A stretch of DNA of 64,000 nucleotides from an uncultured Bacteroides sp. (GTDB lineage: Bacteria; Bacteroidota; Bacteroidia; Bacteroidales; Bacteroidaceae). The notes under the pieces were generated by a model. It saw nothing but the letters and a program-made list of their open reading frames with translations, was not told the origin of the DNA and did not search any database. The translations under genes and the position numbers were made by a program. Within the stretch, counting starts at the first letter, position 1, and every line of letters begins with the position of its first letter. The DNA lies in the NCBI RefSeq assembly GCF_910585845.1, contig NZ_CAJUHF010000010.1:23712-87711 (forward strand). Reading direction: 5' to 3'. Positions 45,786 to 54,065 of the stretch are shown here, one piece after another.

Positions 45786-46853
45786 TCACTTCGCTTTTAT
45801 GTTAATCTCCACTTTCGGCTGTACCGGATCATTCGTGATCATCAGGATGCGCAAGTGGCGTTTCTTCCTGACAATGTTTCTCTTGTCTATGGTTACACGC
45901 AAACGTGTGGATTCACCCGGTTGCAATACGCTCTTCTTCAACCCTACGCTCAAAGCCGGATTAAACACCTGCAACTTGATGATCTGCAACGGAGACTGCC
46001 CGGTATTGCTGACCACGATATCCTGTTTCACCTTATTTTTCTTTGCAAGCTGTGCACTCAGATCTATGTCCGTATCCGAAAGGTGGATAACGGGAGCAGC
46101 AGCCATATCCGCAGCAGAAAGATTAGAGAAGTCGGGCAAAAGGACGGCAGACAACGGGATTTCGTTTTCATCGCTGACCTTGTCTCCCGTAAAGCGGGAA
46201 AGATAGACAGAGGCCTGATTCAATCCCAAGTCAGCCAGCTTGTCTGTGTTCAGTGTCAGCGTAATCCGTCCGCTCTCCCCCGGTTGGAGTACACTCGGCT
46301 CCACTTCCATATCCAAATAAGAGGGCAGGTGCATCAGTACCGGCTCATAAGGGCGGTCCGACAGGTTCGCCACGCCGATACGCATCACCGGACGTTCTCC
46401 CCGGTAGATATAGGGGAAGTCGATTTCATTCTTGTCAATACGTATCTGCCCTATCAGGTAGGGATAGGCATTCGTAAAGTCCTTGATCTCACGCACCACT
46501 TCGCCCGTAAAGTACAGGTAGACCAAATTGGGCGCCGCATTCGTGTAGACGCCCACTGACTTCTCGAAGTGTCCCAAGGCTTTCGCATCAAACTCCACGG
46601 TGACGGTTCCCTTCTCGCCGGGAGCGATGGGCGTCTGTGTCCACTGTGCCACCGAGCAGGCGCACGATGGGTCCACGTCGGTCAACACCAAAGGCTGGTC
46701 GCCCGTGTTGGTGATGACATACTCCACGCTGACGGGATGTTTCCACTCTATTTGTCCGAAGTTATGCGTTTCTTTATTGGACGAGAAACGCGGCTGTGCC
46801 ACGGCTGTCAATGCTGCGGCAAGCGCATATATACCTATCAAGATTCGTTTCAT
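45786..46853 (-). CDS. DUF1573 exported protein with Ig-like repeats
   Basis: A 355-residue exported protein (signal peptide MKRILIGIYALAAALTAVAQ). It has three DUF1573-like beta-sandwich repeats; the first contains HNFGQIEWKHPVSVEYVITNTGDQPLVLTDVDPSCACSVAQWTQ. The repeated NTG-x-PL pattern and CxC pair are typical of DUF1573. Such proteins are abundant in Bacteroidetes and of unknown function, probably periplasmic or surface binding. It is followed by meaB in the same direction. Confidence 0.85.
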   Translation of the reverse strand: MKRILIGIYALAAALTAVAQPRFSSNKETHNFGQIEWKHPVSVEYVITNTGDQPLVLTDVDPSCACSVAQWTQTPIAPGEKGTVTVEFDAKALGHFEKSVGVYTNAAPNLVYLYFTGEVVREIKDFTNAYPYLIGQIRIDKNEIDFPYIYRGERPVMRIGVANLSDRPYEPVLMHLPSYLDMEVEPSVLQPGESGRITLTLNTDKLADLGLNQASVYLSRFTGDKVSDENEIPLSAVLLPDFSNLSAADMAAAPVIHLSDTDIDLSAQLAKKNKVKQDIVVSNTGQSPLQIIKLQVFNPALSVGLKKSVLQPGESTRLRVTIDKRNIVRKKRHLRILMITNDPVQPKVEINIKAK

Positions 46854-46896
46854 CTGGTTTTTCTTTTTAGGGACAGTGCGTCATAACCGCTTTTTA

Positions 46897-46988
46897 CCAC
46901 AGATTACTCAGATTATCACCGGACATTCAACTTAACTATGAAATATTTAAAGAAAAAATCTCTGTGTTAATCCACGTAATCTGTAGTG
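46897..46988. repeat. Imperfect inverted repeat (CACAGATTAC type)
   Basis: ACCACAGATTACTCAGATTA (from 46897) pairs with TAATCCACGTAATCTGTAGT (to 46987), about 20 of 24 bases, around a 40-base A/T-rich loop. No T-run is seen. The rest of the 250-base gap between the A2M stop and the DUF1573 start shows no gene. Confidence 0.65.
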
Positions 46989-47104
46989 AGAGCTTTGGCG
47001 TACCTCCTCGATTCTTCATGTTATCACTCGCAAAAGTAATTCTTTTAGGCGAGAGTTCCTAAAAGGCTATTCAAAAAAGTCTACTCCACACATTCGTAAG
47101 AAGT

Positions 47105-50100
47105 CTACTCCACATCTACCTTCACCGACGCCGAATGCGCCGCATATTCCGGAGCGTATGCACACTGTATGGTTGCCAGACCGGTTTCGTAGTGACCGCT
47201 ACGGGCCACCCGATAACTATACTCCAACACGTAGACGCCCTTGCCCAGACCGTCGAAGAAGAAATTGGTGGAAGCGTCCTTGACCTCTACATAGTAGCCA
47301 GCCCCGTTCGCCCAGCGATAACCGGAGAGGACACCCATCGGTTCGAAGCAAGCGCCACGCTGGTCTTTCAGCTGGACAAAGTCCATCGCACGGTCGAGGC
47401 GTATCGTCAGGCGGGAGACTACCTTATCGCCCACCTTCAGGCGGGTAGAAGCCGTGACTGGTTGCAACTCCGTCTTTCCGCCGGACACGGTACGTTCAAC
47501 GTAAAGTTTCTTTTCGACAGCCAGTTCGCCGCCCTGCCGATTGACGTCGGAGATCGGGGACAGGTATTGTGCATAGACGGCACCCCAGGCAATGCCCGCA
47601 TCCCGCTTCTCTACCGTAACGGACTTGGCGCGCACTTCCGGACTACCTTGTGCGAAGCTCTCTTTGATATATCCCAAGCCGGGGACAGTGGATTGGGCAG
47701 GAGCATAGGTTTCCATGACCTTGCCGCCAAGCGTAATGCGCACGTCACCACGCGATGCCAACAGGTCGCTGCCCTGACAAAGCAGTGCATAAATGGCGTC
47801 GGCCGTTGCTACCGGCGAATCCCAACTGGTTGTCTGCTTCTGTTTCAGCAGCCAGAGTTTCATCTCTTCCACCAGCGTATCGTTACCGCCTGCCTTGTGC
47901 AGTGCTTCCATCACGTCCACATGCACGGAGATCGGCTGGCTTCCCCAGAGGAAGGGTGTTTCGTTGAAGGCGAAGTAGGCGCCGCGTTCATCCGTCTGCA
48001 CCAGGTGTTCCTTGATGGAGGCGATGAACTGATTTACTTCGGAAGCGCGGCCGGTCTTTTGCAGGACGACGGCAGACTGCGCTTTGATGCCCATCGACTT
48101 GGAGTTCAAGTTACTGCCTACCATAGAAAGGAAGTAGCGGTAAGCGGCTTCGTTGGCGGCAGGCACTTTTTCGTTGGCTATGGCAAGCAGATAGAGGTAA
48201 TGCAGGGCAGGATAAGAGAGACCGGTTATCTTTGCCCCGTTCTTCTCCGCCTTACGGATGTTCTTGTATTCCTCCAATGCCTGCTGATGCAGATAACTGA
48301 AAGCTTTCTGCTGCATACCAAGTGCCTCAGCGGTATTCTTGTTTCCGGTGAGCAGGGGCAGGCGGACAAGGAGTTCGGTGATATATCCCGTCATGACACG
48401 GCTTCCGGGCATGCCTTTATACCAGCTCCAGGCACCATCCGCTCCTTGCAGTTCCTTCAACTTCGTCAGGGCGGTGATGCTTCCGTTCGACAGGTTGTTC
48501 AGGTCGAACAGAATAGCGATACGTGCCTGCTGTTCCGCTTCCGTAGTGGCTTCCAGCAGCCACGGGCTTTCTTCGAGAAGGATGTTCTTCACATCCTGAT
48601 TTTTCTGCAACTGGCTGAGGAAGGTCTCTTTCCGTCCGTCTTGCATGCGCCAGCTGTCGAAGACGGCTTTGATGCGCGGCTGGCTGTTGGCGATGTGAGC
48701 GGCGAGGGTATTGGCATAGTAAGCGGCGGCCCAGGCAGTGGCATTGTCAGTATGGGGCTGGCTCAACACAGGCAGTGCCTGAACGGCATACCAGGCGGGA
48801 TTGCCGGTGAACTCTACGGTCAGACGGCGGTTGGTGGCCGTGCGGCTATTGCGGTTGAAGAGGCTGTCCAGACGGAAAGTGCGGGTCTCTTCACCGCGTA
48901 TCGGCATGGCAAGGGTTTCGGTGATATACTCCTTGTCGCTCAATACGGGCAGCAAGTGTTGCTCGCCGTCGCTGAATGTGCCGCCATCGGCAATCATGCG
49001 GACACCTAAGAGGGTATACTTGTCCGTTGCAGTAAAACGGAAGGCGACCGGAACGCTCTTTCCGGCTTCCACGGCGAAGGGTTGTTTCTGCGTAGAGACC
49101 ACCTTCTCCGTCGTCGGGTCGAAGAGGATAAACTTGGCGGTTCCTTTCAATGGGTTACCCGTCAGGTTGGTGATCGTTGCGGCAATGCTCGTCTTGTCGC
49201 CCACCCGTACGAAACGCGGCATGTTGGGAGAGAGCATGAACTCCTTCGACGTGACGGCCGAAGCGTCCAGCATGCCGGTAAGCATGCCTTTCGTGTGGGC
49301 ATAGCCACGGAAGTTCCAGCGCGTCAGGCTTTGCGGCAGGGTGAAGGAGAAGGAGATCTCGCCTTGCTCGTTGGTGCGCAGCTGCGGATAGAAGAAGGCG
49401 GTTTCGGAGAAATCGGTTCGCAACTCTACGGCGTTTCCGCCGTCTGCATCACCAGCCTCGGCATATTCCATTTGCTCCGTGGCCAATACCGCATCTTCTG
49501 CATATACCCTCTCTTTGGCATTCGCCATAGCCCTGCTCTGTACGCCTGCAACGCTTCCCGCAAGAGCAGCTTGCTTCATCGTTCCATATCCAGTCACCAC
49601 TGCTTCCGACACAGACGTTGGGGAATAGAAATAGTCATACGCCAGCATCGGTACTTTCAAAGATTTCAACGGGAAAATGCAGGAATTGTACCAACGGCCT
49701 ATATAGCTATCCCTCCAACTGTTTCCAGAGAAGAAGGCAGGATAATTAACTAAAAGTTTCTTAGGATTAGGATATATCTTGTCCAGCGAAGCGTCATACA
49801 TCGTAGCCAGCATTTCCGCCATAGCGGGAGTGCCTTGCGGTGTCTTTATCGTCAGACGCCACTCCTCGTCCTGTCCGGGACGCAACTTGTCGCGGAAGAC
49901 TTCCCACTTCATTGCCAGCTCCTTGTCCGGCAAACGTTTCTTCAGCTTCACTTCCTTGGAATACATCCTGCCGTCTTTGACGAAGGTGAACAGGTATTCA
50001 ATCCCCATGCCGTACGCTTCCTGATAAGGGATGTCGAAACGGACAATGGTATCGGACAGCTGGAGCATCCTGCTTTCCAGACGTTGTTTGCCGCTGAAGA

Positions 50101-52891
50101 TATCCAGCATCACATAAGCGTCTTTAAACGAAGTTCCAAAGCTGAATTGTGCCGGATGCGCGGTGTCGAATTCATCGTTGCGGATATTACACAAGAGGTC
50201 GGTATGCTTCACCGGCCGGGTGTCATAGTAGGAGAGAAGCGTAAAATCCGTCTCATAATCCACCTTCCTACCTTGGTCGTCTTTAGCAAAGAGTTGCAAC
50301 ACATATTCGCCGGAGGGCAACTTTTCCCATTCGGGATATGACGTAGAGACGTTCGATTCAAAAGTTCCACTGATACGAAGCAGGGAATCTTTACCTACCA
50401 CCTGCATCAGCCGATACTCCCCCTTCAAGGCTACCGGTTCTCCATTAAGGTTCTTTGCGCGAAAAGTCAGGCGAATGCTGTCACCCTTACAGATTTCGTC
50501 TTCTTCGTCGATGGAAAGTACCACCGAACGGCTGCCTGCCGCCAAAGTGGTGGTTCCCACCTGGGTCTCGCCGGCGTAGTTCGTGACAGAGGCTTCTATC
50601 CGATAGGTATAATACACTTCATCATCGTCAGCAGTATCGGCATCGTCGGCATCGTCTTTGTCCTTATCTCTTTCCAGACGGACGGGGATGGTGAAACTGC
50701 CATCCTCGCCGATGAGCGCCTTGCCGGAGGCAAGCGGTGTGCCGCCATCTTCATATCCCCACCACCAGGAATAGACATCCCGTGTCACCGTATAGTTCAG
50801 TTCAAGCCCTTGCAAGGGCACGCCGCTGAAGGAGCTTGCCTTGCCTTTCACCTGCACACTGTCGCCCACCTGATAGGATGCTTTCTGCGCATCGAACACG
50901 ATATCGAAAGTGGGACGTTTATATTCTTCCACCTGTATGCTTGTCCATCCTTTGCCTTTGGCAGCGGTAGCCTCAATGGCGTATCTTCCGTTCAGGCAAG
51001 CAGCGGGCAGCATAAATTCGGTTGCAAACGAACCAAACTCGTTCGTACGCAACTCTTTCCGCGAGATTTCCCTGCCGTTCACATCAAGCAGCGCTACTTC
51101 GGCTGCGACATTCGGTACGACATCGGCAGTATCGCTTTTGGAGGCATAGATGATACCTTTCACGTGGACTGCTTGTCCGGGACGATAGACTGAACGGTCG
51201 GTCAACAGCACCAGCTGGCTGTGTGCCTCGTTCTTAGGTTCTCCCCACCCTCTATAGCTGCCGATGTACAGATGTTGGGGCGGCATAGCCGTATCATTGC
51301 CTTTCCTGACGGTCAGCAGGAAGTCGTTTTTCTTCCATTTACTGATTATCTTACCCTGCGCATCGGTCGTCTTCCGTTCTATTTCCTTATTGCTTTTTCT
51401 ATTCTCGGTGGAATAAAAGAAAACTTGTGCATCGGCTACCGGATGACCAGTCTTTCTGTCCAACACCACAAACTCTTTCTCCTCCTCGGGCAGGGCGATC
51501 GACATGACTTTGAAACGTGTCAGGCTGATGAAACAGTCCGTGCTTCGGCCTCTCCTGTCGTCCGGAACGAGTTGCAGGATGTAATTTCCCGGTTCGTCGG
51601 GCAAGGCTATATGATGATGGCTGAAGGCTACCTTGTAGTCCGCGGGGCGGGTCAATGAAAAGTGCGCCGTACGAACCTTGCGGGCGTATTGTTTATAGAA
51701 AGCGGCATTGATGTTCGGCATATCTACAGGCGATTCCGCCAAGGTGGTACGGAACAGATTGAGGGTAAATCCATCCAGATTTTTATGCTGTACCTGAAAC
51801 GAGAGTGAATCGCCGGGATAGGCAATCTTGTTCACCTCCAGCATCAGTTGGGGTTGCAAGATGCTTTCGCGCAAATTGCGTAATGTTCCTATACGCTTGT
51901 AACCGGAATAGCGTCCGATGGCTTCGTCGCAAACTTTCAGGGCTTCCGATTTACGCCCCGTGTTGTTGTAATGGTTTGCCTTGGCAAGGTAAACCTCTGC
52001 ACAGACATCGCGTCCGGCATACTCGCTGATAATGCTGTCCAAACGGCACCGGTACCAGTCTGTGGCATTCTCGCTGCCGACTTTCCGGACGCGGGGAACG
52101 GGATATTCCTTCTCGGACTGATAGCACCACTTTGCGTAATCGAGCATGGTCAGCAGAGCTGCATCTTCACGGTCGGGCAGCTGACGATAGGAGTTTGTCA
52201 TCTGTTCGTAGATGGAGGATATCTTGTTGTTTACCAGTGTGTCGGCATCAAAATCGGACACGCTTTGCAAGGCTTCGATGCATCGTGAGGCAAGCAGATG
52301 ATACATATCATGGTGATAATATTTGCTGCCATCCTCCAAAAGGACAAAAGGCACATAGCTGCTTGAGGAGGTTTTCAGCAGTTGGGGCACCTCTTTCAGG
52401 GCGTTGTCGGCATGCTGCACGACGCGCCGCACGAACATGTTGCCGCTCCACTCGCGGATATCTTCCGGCCAGGTGCCTTCTTCCGTACTGAGCTTGGCGC
52501 GCTCGCGCAGTGCTCTCCGGTTCCTGCCGGCATAGTCGGCATAGCTGCTTGCCAGCAACGAGTGGAGCACGGCACGCCCGACGATATCCTGCTCCGATGC
52601 CGCCCATTGTTCCAACCCTTGCAGGTTGACGTAGAAGCTGTCGGGCGTCAGCGTATTCCGGCTCATTCTCCGATACGCATCGGCTTTCAGCATCTGGGAG
52701 ATGTTTTTCTCTGCCTTTCCCTTCCGGTATATCTCGTCCGTCAGCCTGATTGCGGTTTGAGGCAGGCTTTGTCGCTCTGCCTGCTCTACTTGCTTCCACA
52801 ACTTGTCGAACGACTGCGCACGCAACGCGGGAATTCCTCCCCATAGTGCTGCCAGCAGCACCAAACTGCAAATTCTTTGAATCCTTTTCAT
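47105..52891 (-). CDS. Alpha-2-macroglobulin family protein with a SusC-like motif insert
   Basis: A very large (1928-residue) exported protein: signal peptide ending IPALRAQ, N-terminal helical region, MG2-like domains (LLTDRSVYRPGQAVHVKGIIY near 560), the A2M core (LPQSLTRWNFRGYAHT near 1190) and a C-terminal helical thiol-ester-like domain. The thioester Cys-x-x-Gln is not seen; the matching stretch reads LPVLSQPHTDNATAW. Bacterial A2Ms guard the envelope by trapping proteases. Unusually, the region before the core holds EAVVTGYGTMKQAALAGSVA near 1097, resembling the plug-domain start of SusC-type receptors. A wide MG-repeat N-terminus fits the Bacteroidetes A2M type. Confidence 0.9.
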   Translation of the reverse strand: MKRIQRICSLVLLAALWGGIPALRAQSFDKLWKQVEQAERQSLPQTAIRLTDEIYRKGKAEKNISQMLKADAYRRMSRNTLTPDSFYVNLQGLEQWAASEQDIVGRAVLHSLLASSYADYAGRNRRALRERAKLSTEEGTWPEDIREWSGNMFVRRVVQHADNALKEVPQLLKTSSSSYVPFVLLEDGSKYYHHDMYHLLASRCIEALQSVSDFDADTLVNNKISSIYEQMTNSYRQLPDREDAALLTMLDYAKWCYQSEKEYPVPRVRKVGSENATDWYRCRLDSIISEYAGRDVCAEVYLAKANHYNNTGRKSEALKVCDEAIGRYSGYKRIGTLRNLRESILQPQLMLEVNKIAYPGDSLSFQVQHKNLDGFTLNLFRTTLAESPVDMPNINAAFYKQYARKVRTAHFSLTRPADYKVAFSHHHIALPDEPGNYILQLVPDDRRGRSTDCFISLTRFKVMSIALPEEEKEFVVLDRKTGHPVADAQVFFYSTENRKSNKEIERKTTDAQGKIISKWKKNDFLLTVRKGNDTAMPPQHLYIGSYRGWGEPKNEAHSQLVLLTDRSVYRPGQAVHVKGIIYASKSDTADVVPNVAAEVALLDVNGREISRKELRTNEFGSFATEFMLPAACLNGRYAIEATAAKGKGWTSIQVEEYKRPTFDIVFDAQKASYQVGDSVQVKGKASSFSGVPLQGLELNYTVTRDVYSWWWGYEDGGTPLASGKALIGEDGSFTIPVRLERDKDKDDADDADTADDDEVYYTYRIEASVTNYAGETQVGTTTLAAGSRSVVLSIDEEDEICKGDSIRLTFRAKNLNGEPVALKGEYRLMQVVGKDSLLRISGTFESNVSTSYPEWEKLPSGEYVLQLFAKDDQGRKVDYETDFTLLSYYDTRPVKHTDLLCNIRNDEFDTAHPAQFSFGTSFKDAYVMLDIFSGKQRLESRMLQLSDTIVRFDIPYQEAYGMGIEYLFTFVKDGRMYSKEVKLKKRLPDKELAMKWEVFRDKLRPGQDEEWRLTIKTPQGTPAMAEMLATMYDASLDKIYPNPKKLLVNYPAFFSGNSWRDSYIGRWYNSCIFPLKSLKVPMLAYDYFYSPTSVSEAVVTGYGTMKQAALAGSVAGVQSRAMANAKERVYAEDAVLATEQMEYAEAGDADGGNAVELRTDFSETAFFYPQLRTNEQGEISFSFTLPQSLTRWNFRGYAHTKGMLTGMLDASAVTSKEFMLSPNMPRFVRVGDKTSIAATITNLTGNPLKGTAKFILFDPTTEKVVSTQKQPFAVEAGKSVPVAFRFTATDKYTLLGVRMIADGGTFSDGEQHLLPVLSDKEYITETLAMPIRGEETRTFRLDSLFNRNSRTATNRRLTVEFTGNPAWYAVQALPVLSQPHTDNATAWAAAYYANTLAAHIANSQPRIKAVFDSWRMQDGRKETFLSQLQKNQDVKNILLEESPWLLEATTEAEQQARIAILFDLNNLSNGSITALTKLKELQGADGAWSWYKGMPGSRVMTGYITELLVRLPLLTGNKNTAEALGMQQKAFSYLHQQALEEYKNIRKAEKNGAKITGLSYPALHYLYLLAIANEKVPAANEAAYRYFLSMVGSNLNSKSMGIKAQSAVVLQKTGRASEVNQFIASIKEHLVQTDERGAYFAFNETPFLWGSQPISVHVDVMEALHKAGGNDTLVEEMKLWLLKQKQTTSWDSPVATADAIYALLCQGSDLLASRGDVRITLGGKVMETYAPAQSTVPGLGYIKESFAQGSPEVRAKSVTVEKRDAGIAWGAVYAQYLSPISDVNRQGGELAVEKKLYVERTVSGGKTELQPVTASTRLKVGDKVVSRLTIRLDRAMDFVQLKDQRGACFEPMGVLSGYRWANGAGYYVEVKDASTNFFFDGLGKGVYVLEYSYRVARSGHYETGLATIQCAYAPEYAAHSASVKVDVE

Positions 52892-52987
52892 GAATATTCT
52901 TCTGTTAGTCTTTGTACTAACAACAAAGAAAAGGAATAATGTTTAAACAAACATGGTTTTTATGATAAAAAACCTTTCAATAGGGAT

Positions 52988-53021
52988 AAAAAAGGGGATA
53001 TCCGGCTTTCAGGACATCCCC
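52988..53021 (-). terminator. Rho-independent terminator of the peptide operon
   Basis: On the minus strand GGGGATGTCC and GGATATCCCC pair (one G-T pair) around TGAAAGCC, followed by six T residues. It lies between the peptide genes and the A2M gene. Confidence 0.88.
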
Positions 53022-53103
53022 AATCTACAATAATTTGTCTTGAATTATTCATATTCAAGCCTGAGCCATATCTCTCTGATGATCAACACAGCCTGACAGG
53101 CCT

Positions 53104-53169
53104 GCATTCGCTACCGTACCTAATCGCATTCGATACGATACCTAATCGCATTCAGAATACGTACTTACT
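53104..53169. repeat. 22-bp-period repeat, 2-3 units
   Basis: GCATTCG-TACC-TACCTAATC units start at 53104 and 53126, and a partial one at 53148. It is downstream of the second peptide gene and overlaps its stop codon. Just beyond, CTTGAAT (53039-53045) and ATTCAAG form a small hairpin. Confidence 0.65.
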
Positions 53170-53257
53170 TCTTCAGGGTATAACCCATCATCAGCATTTC
53201 ATTTCTGCCTACTTCGGCAAGGATGCTTTTCCATGTTTTCAAAATACTCTTTTTCAT
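53165..53257 (-). CDS. Small peptide, 30 residues
   Basis: A 30-residue frame beginning MKKSILKTWKSILAEVGRNE and ending in GYTLKK. It is basic and could form an amphipathic helix. It shares the pattern LK-[ST]-WK ... GY-[ST] with the 25-residue peptide encoded 49 bases upstream. No standard family is recognised. The shared promoter, terminator and relatedness support expression, though a frame of this length could be chance. Confidence 0.5.
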   Translation of the reverse strand: MKKSILKTWKSILAEVGRNEMLMMGYTLKK

Positions 53258-53306
53258 GACCTTAAAATTAATCTGATACCTTAAAATATAAACTATAACC
53301 AAGGGG

Positions 53307-53384
53307 TCAATACATTGTTGAGTAACCCCATACATGCTTATCGGCTTCGCCGAAACGTTTCCAGATGCTCTTTAACATTTTCAT
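53307..53384 (-). CDS. Small peptide, 25 residues, with strong ribosome binding site
   Basis: A 25-residue frame beginning MKMLKSIWKRFGEADKHVWG and ending YSTMY. It is preceded by TAAGGAGGATAAC, one of the strongest Shine-Dalgarno sequences in the window, which is unusual in a genus with weak SD use. It has Trp8 and Trp19 and several basic residues. An exact -7 element lies about 60 bases upstream, and two dyad sites lie above that. It could be a signal, a toxin or a RiPP-like precursor; nothing in the sequence decides. Confidence 0.6.
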   Translation of the reverse strand: MKMLKSIWKRFGEADKHVWGYSTMY

Positions 53385-53439
53385 TTTGTTATCCTCCTTA
53401 AAAATTAGTGTTATCCTATTCATTTTATGTTTTACAACA

Positions 53440-53447
53440 CAAAAGTA
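53440..53447 (-). promoter_or_regulatory. -7 element of the peptide operon
   Basis: The minus strand reads TACTTTTG, an exact TAnnTTTG. A TTTG-like -33 element lies 23 bases farther, slightly wide. The peptide start follows 56 bases downstream. Confidence 0.6.
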
Positions 53448-53488
53448 GAGCCTTTGTTTGAGACGACAAGCAAAAAATGGCGGAAAAA

Positions 53489-53525
53489 CATGTTTTATAA
53501 CATATTTCTTGACCTAAATCAAGAA
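53489..53525. promoter_or_regulatory. Two dyad operator-like sites upstream of the peptide promoter
   Basis: ATGTT-N4-AACAT lies at 53490-53503 and TTGAC-N4-ATCAA at 53509-53522, the latter within a longer palindrome TTCTTGA-N6-TCAAGAA. Both have five-four-five geometry. The second closely resembles the Crp/Fnr-family consensus TTGAT-N4-ATCAA. They lie about 60-85 bases upstream of the inferred transcription start. Confidence 0.5.
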
Positions 53526-53598
53526 ATGAGGGGAGGCTATCGTACGGGAGGGCGGGCATCGGGCCGTGGAGTTTCGGATTATGAAGGTTCGTGTGGAC

Positions 53599-53823
53599 AT
53601 GCAAAGCCAACAATGCAACTATAACGGAGGGGGAAAATAGCCGTTTACCTTCCGTAACACTGTCGCTCCAGTGTGTTAAAACTACGGCGCCAGTTTAACG
53701 CCACTCCTTAGGAACGGAGGCACAACGGAGGCAGAGTGGAAAAAAAACGGGAAAAAGAGGGGGGAAAGAGTGGAAAAAAAAGAGAAAAGCTTTAAACTTA
53801 TTTAACCGTTTTCCGTGAACCGC
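53599..53823 (-). repeat. Dispersed ~240-bp intergenic element, copy 3
   Basis: On the minus strand it reads GCGGTTCACGGAAAACGGTT, then CCACTCTGCCTCCG, GTTCCTAAGGA, TGGCGTTAAACTGGCGCC, TTTTAACACACTGG, CCGTTATAGTTGCATTG. It matches copies 1 and 2 over most of its length but lacks part of the GTCAACGTACGTTAATC box. Confidence 0.82.
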
Positions 53824-53849
53824 TTTTTCGGACGGGGAGGATGTGCGTG

Positions 53850-53915
53850 TCCTCGGTCTGCTTTCATCCTGTCTTCGGTCTGCCTTCATTCCATCCTCCT
53901 CCCGCCCATTCCGCC
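53850..53915. repeat. 22-bp-period repeat, 3 units, at the head of dispersed element copy 3
   Basis: Units start at 53850, 53872 and 53894, core TCTTCGGTCTGCCTTCATTC. It abuts the same end of the element as in the other two copies. Confidence 0.75.
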
Positions 53916-53985
53916 CCACCGCCCCATCCGCCGAAACCATCGGAACGAAAAAGCCGTCTGCCATACACCCTATTCTCTTTTTTCG

Positions 53986-53993
53986 TACCTTTA
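53986..53993 (+). promoter_or_regulatory. dnaG: Putative -7 element of dnaG
   Basis: TACCTTTA, one base off TAnnTTTG, 73 bases before the primase start. A 16-base direct repeat (AAAATCAAGACTTC) lies in the leader. Confidence 0.45.
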
Positions 53994-54065
53994 CCGCCGA
54001 AAAAAGAAAAGCAAGATTTTGATAAAAGAAAATCAAGACTTCAATAAAAGAAAATCAAGACTTCG

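Noticed and set aside
46944..46970. Possible tiny frame in the A2M-DUF1573 gap
   Set aside because: About ten codons, A/T-rich and part of the inverted repeat; no ribosome binding site.
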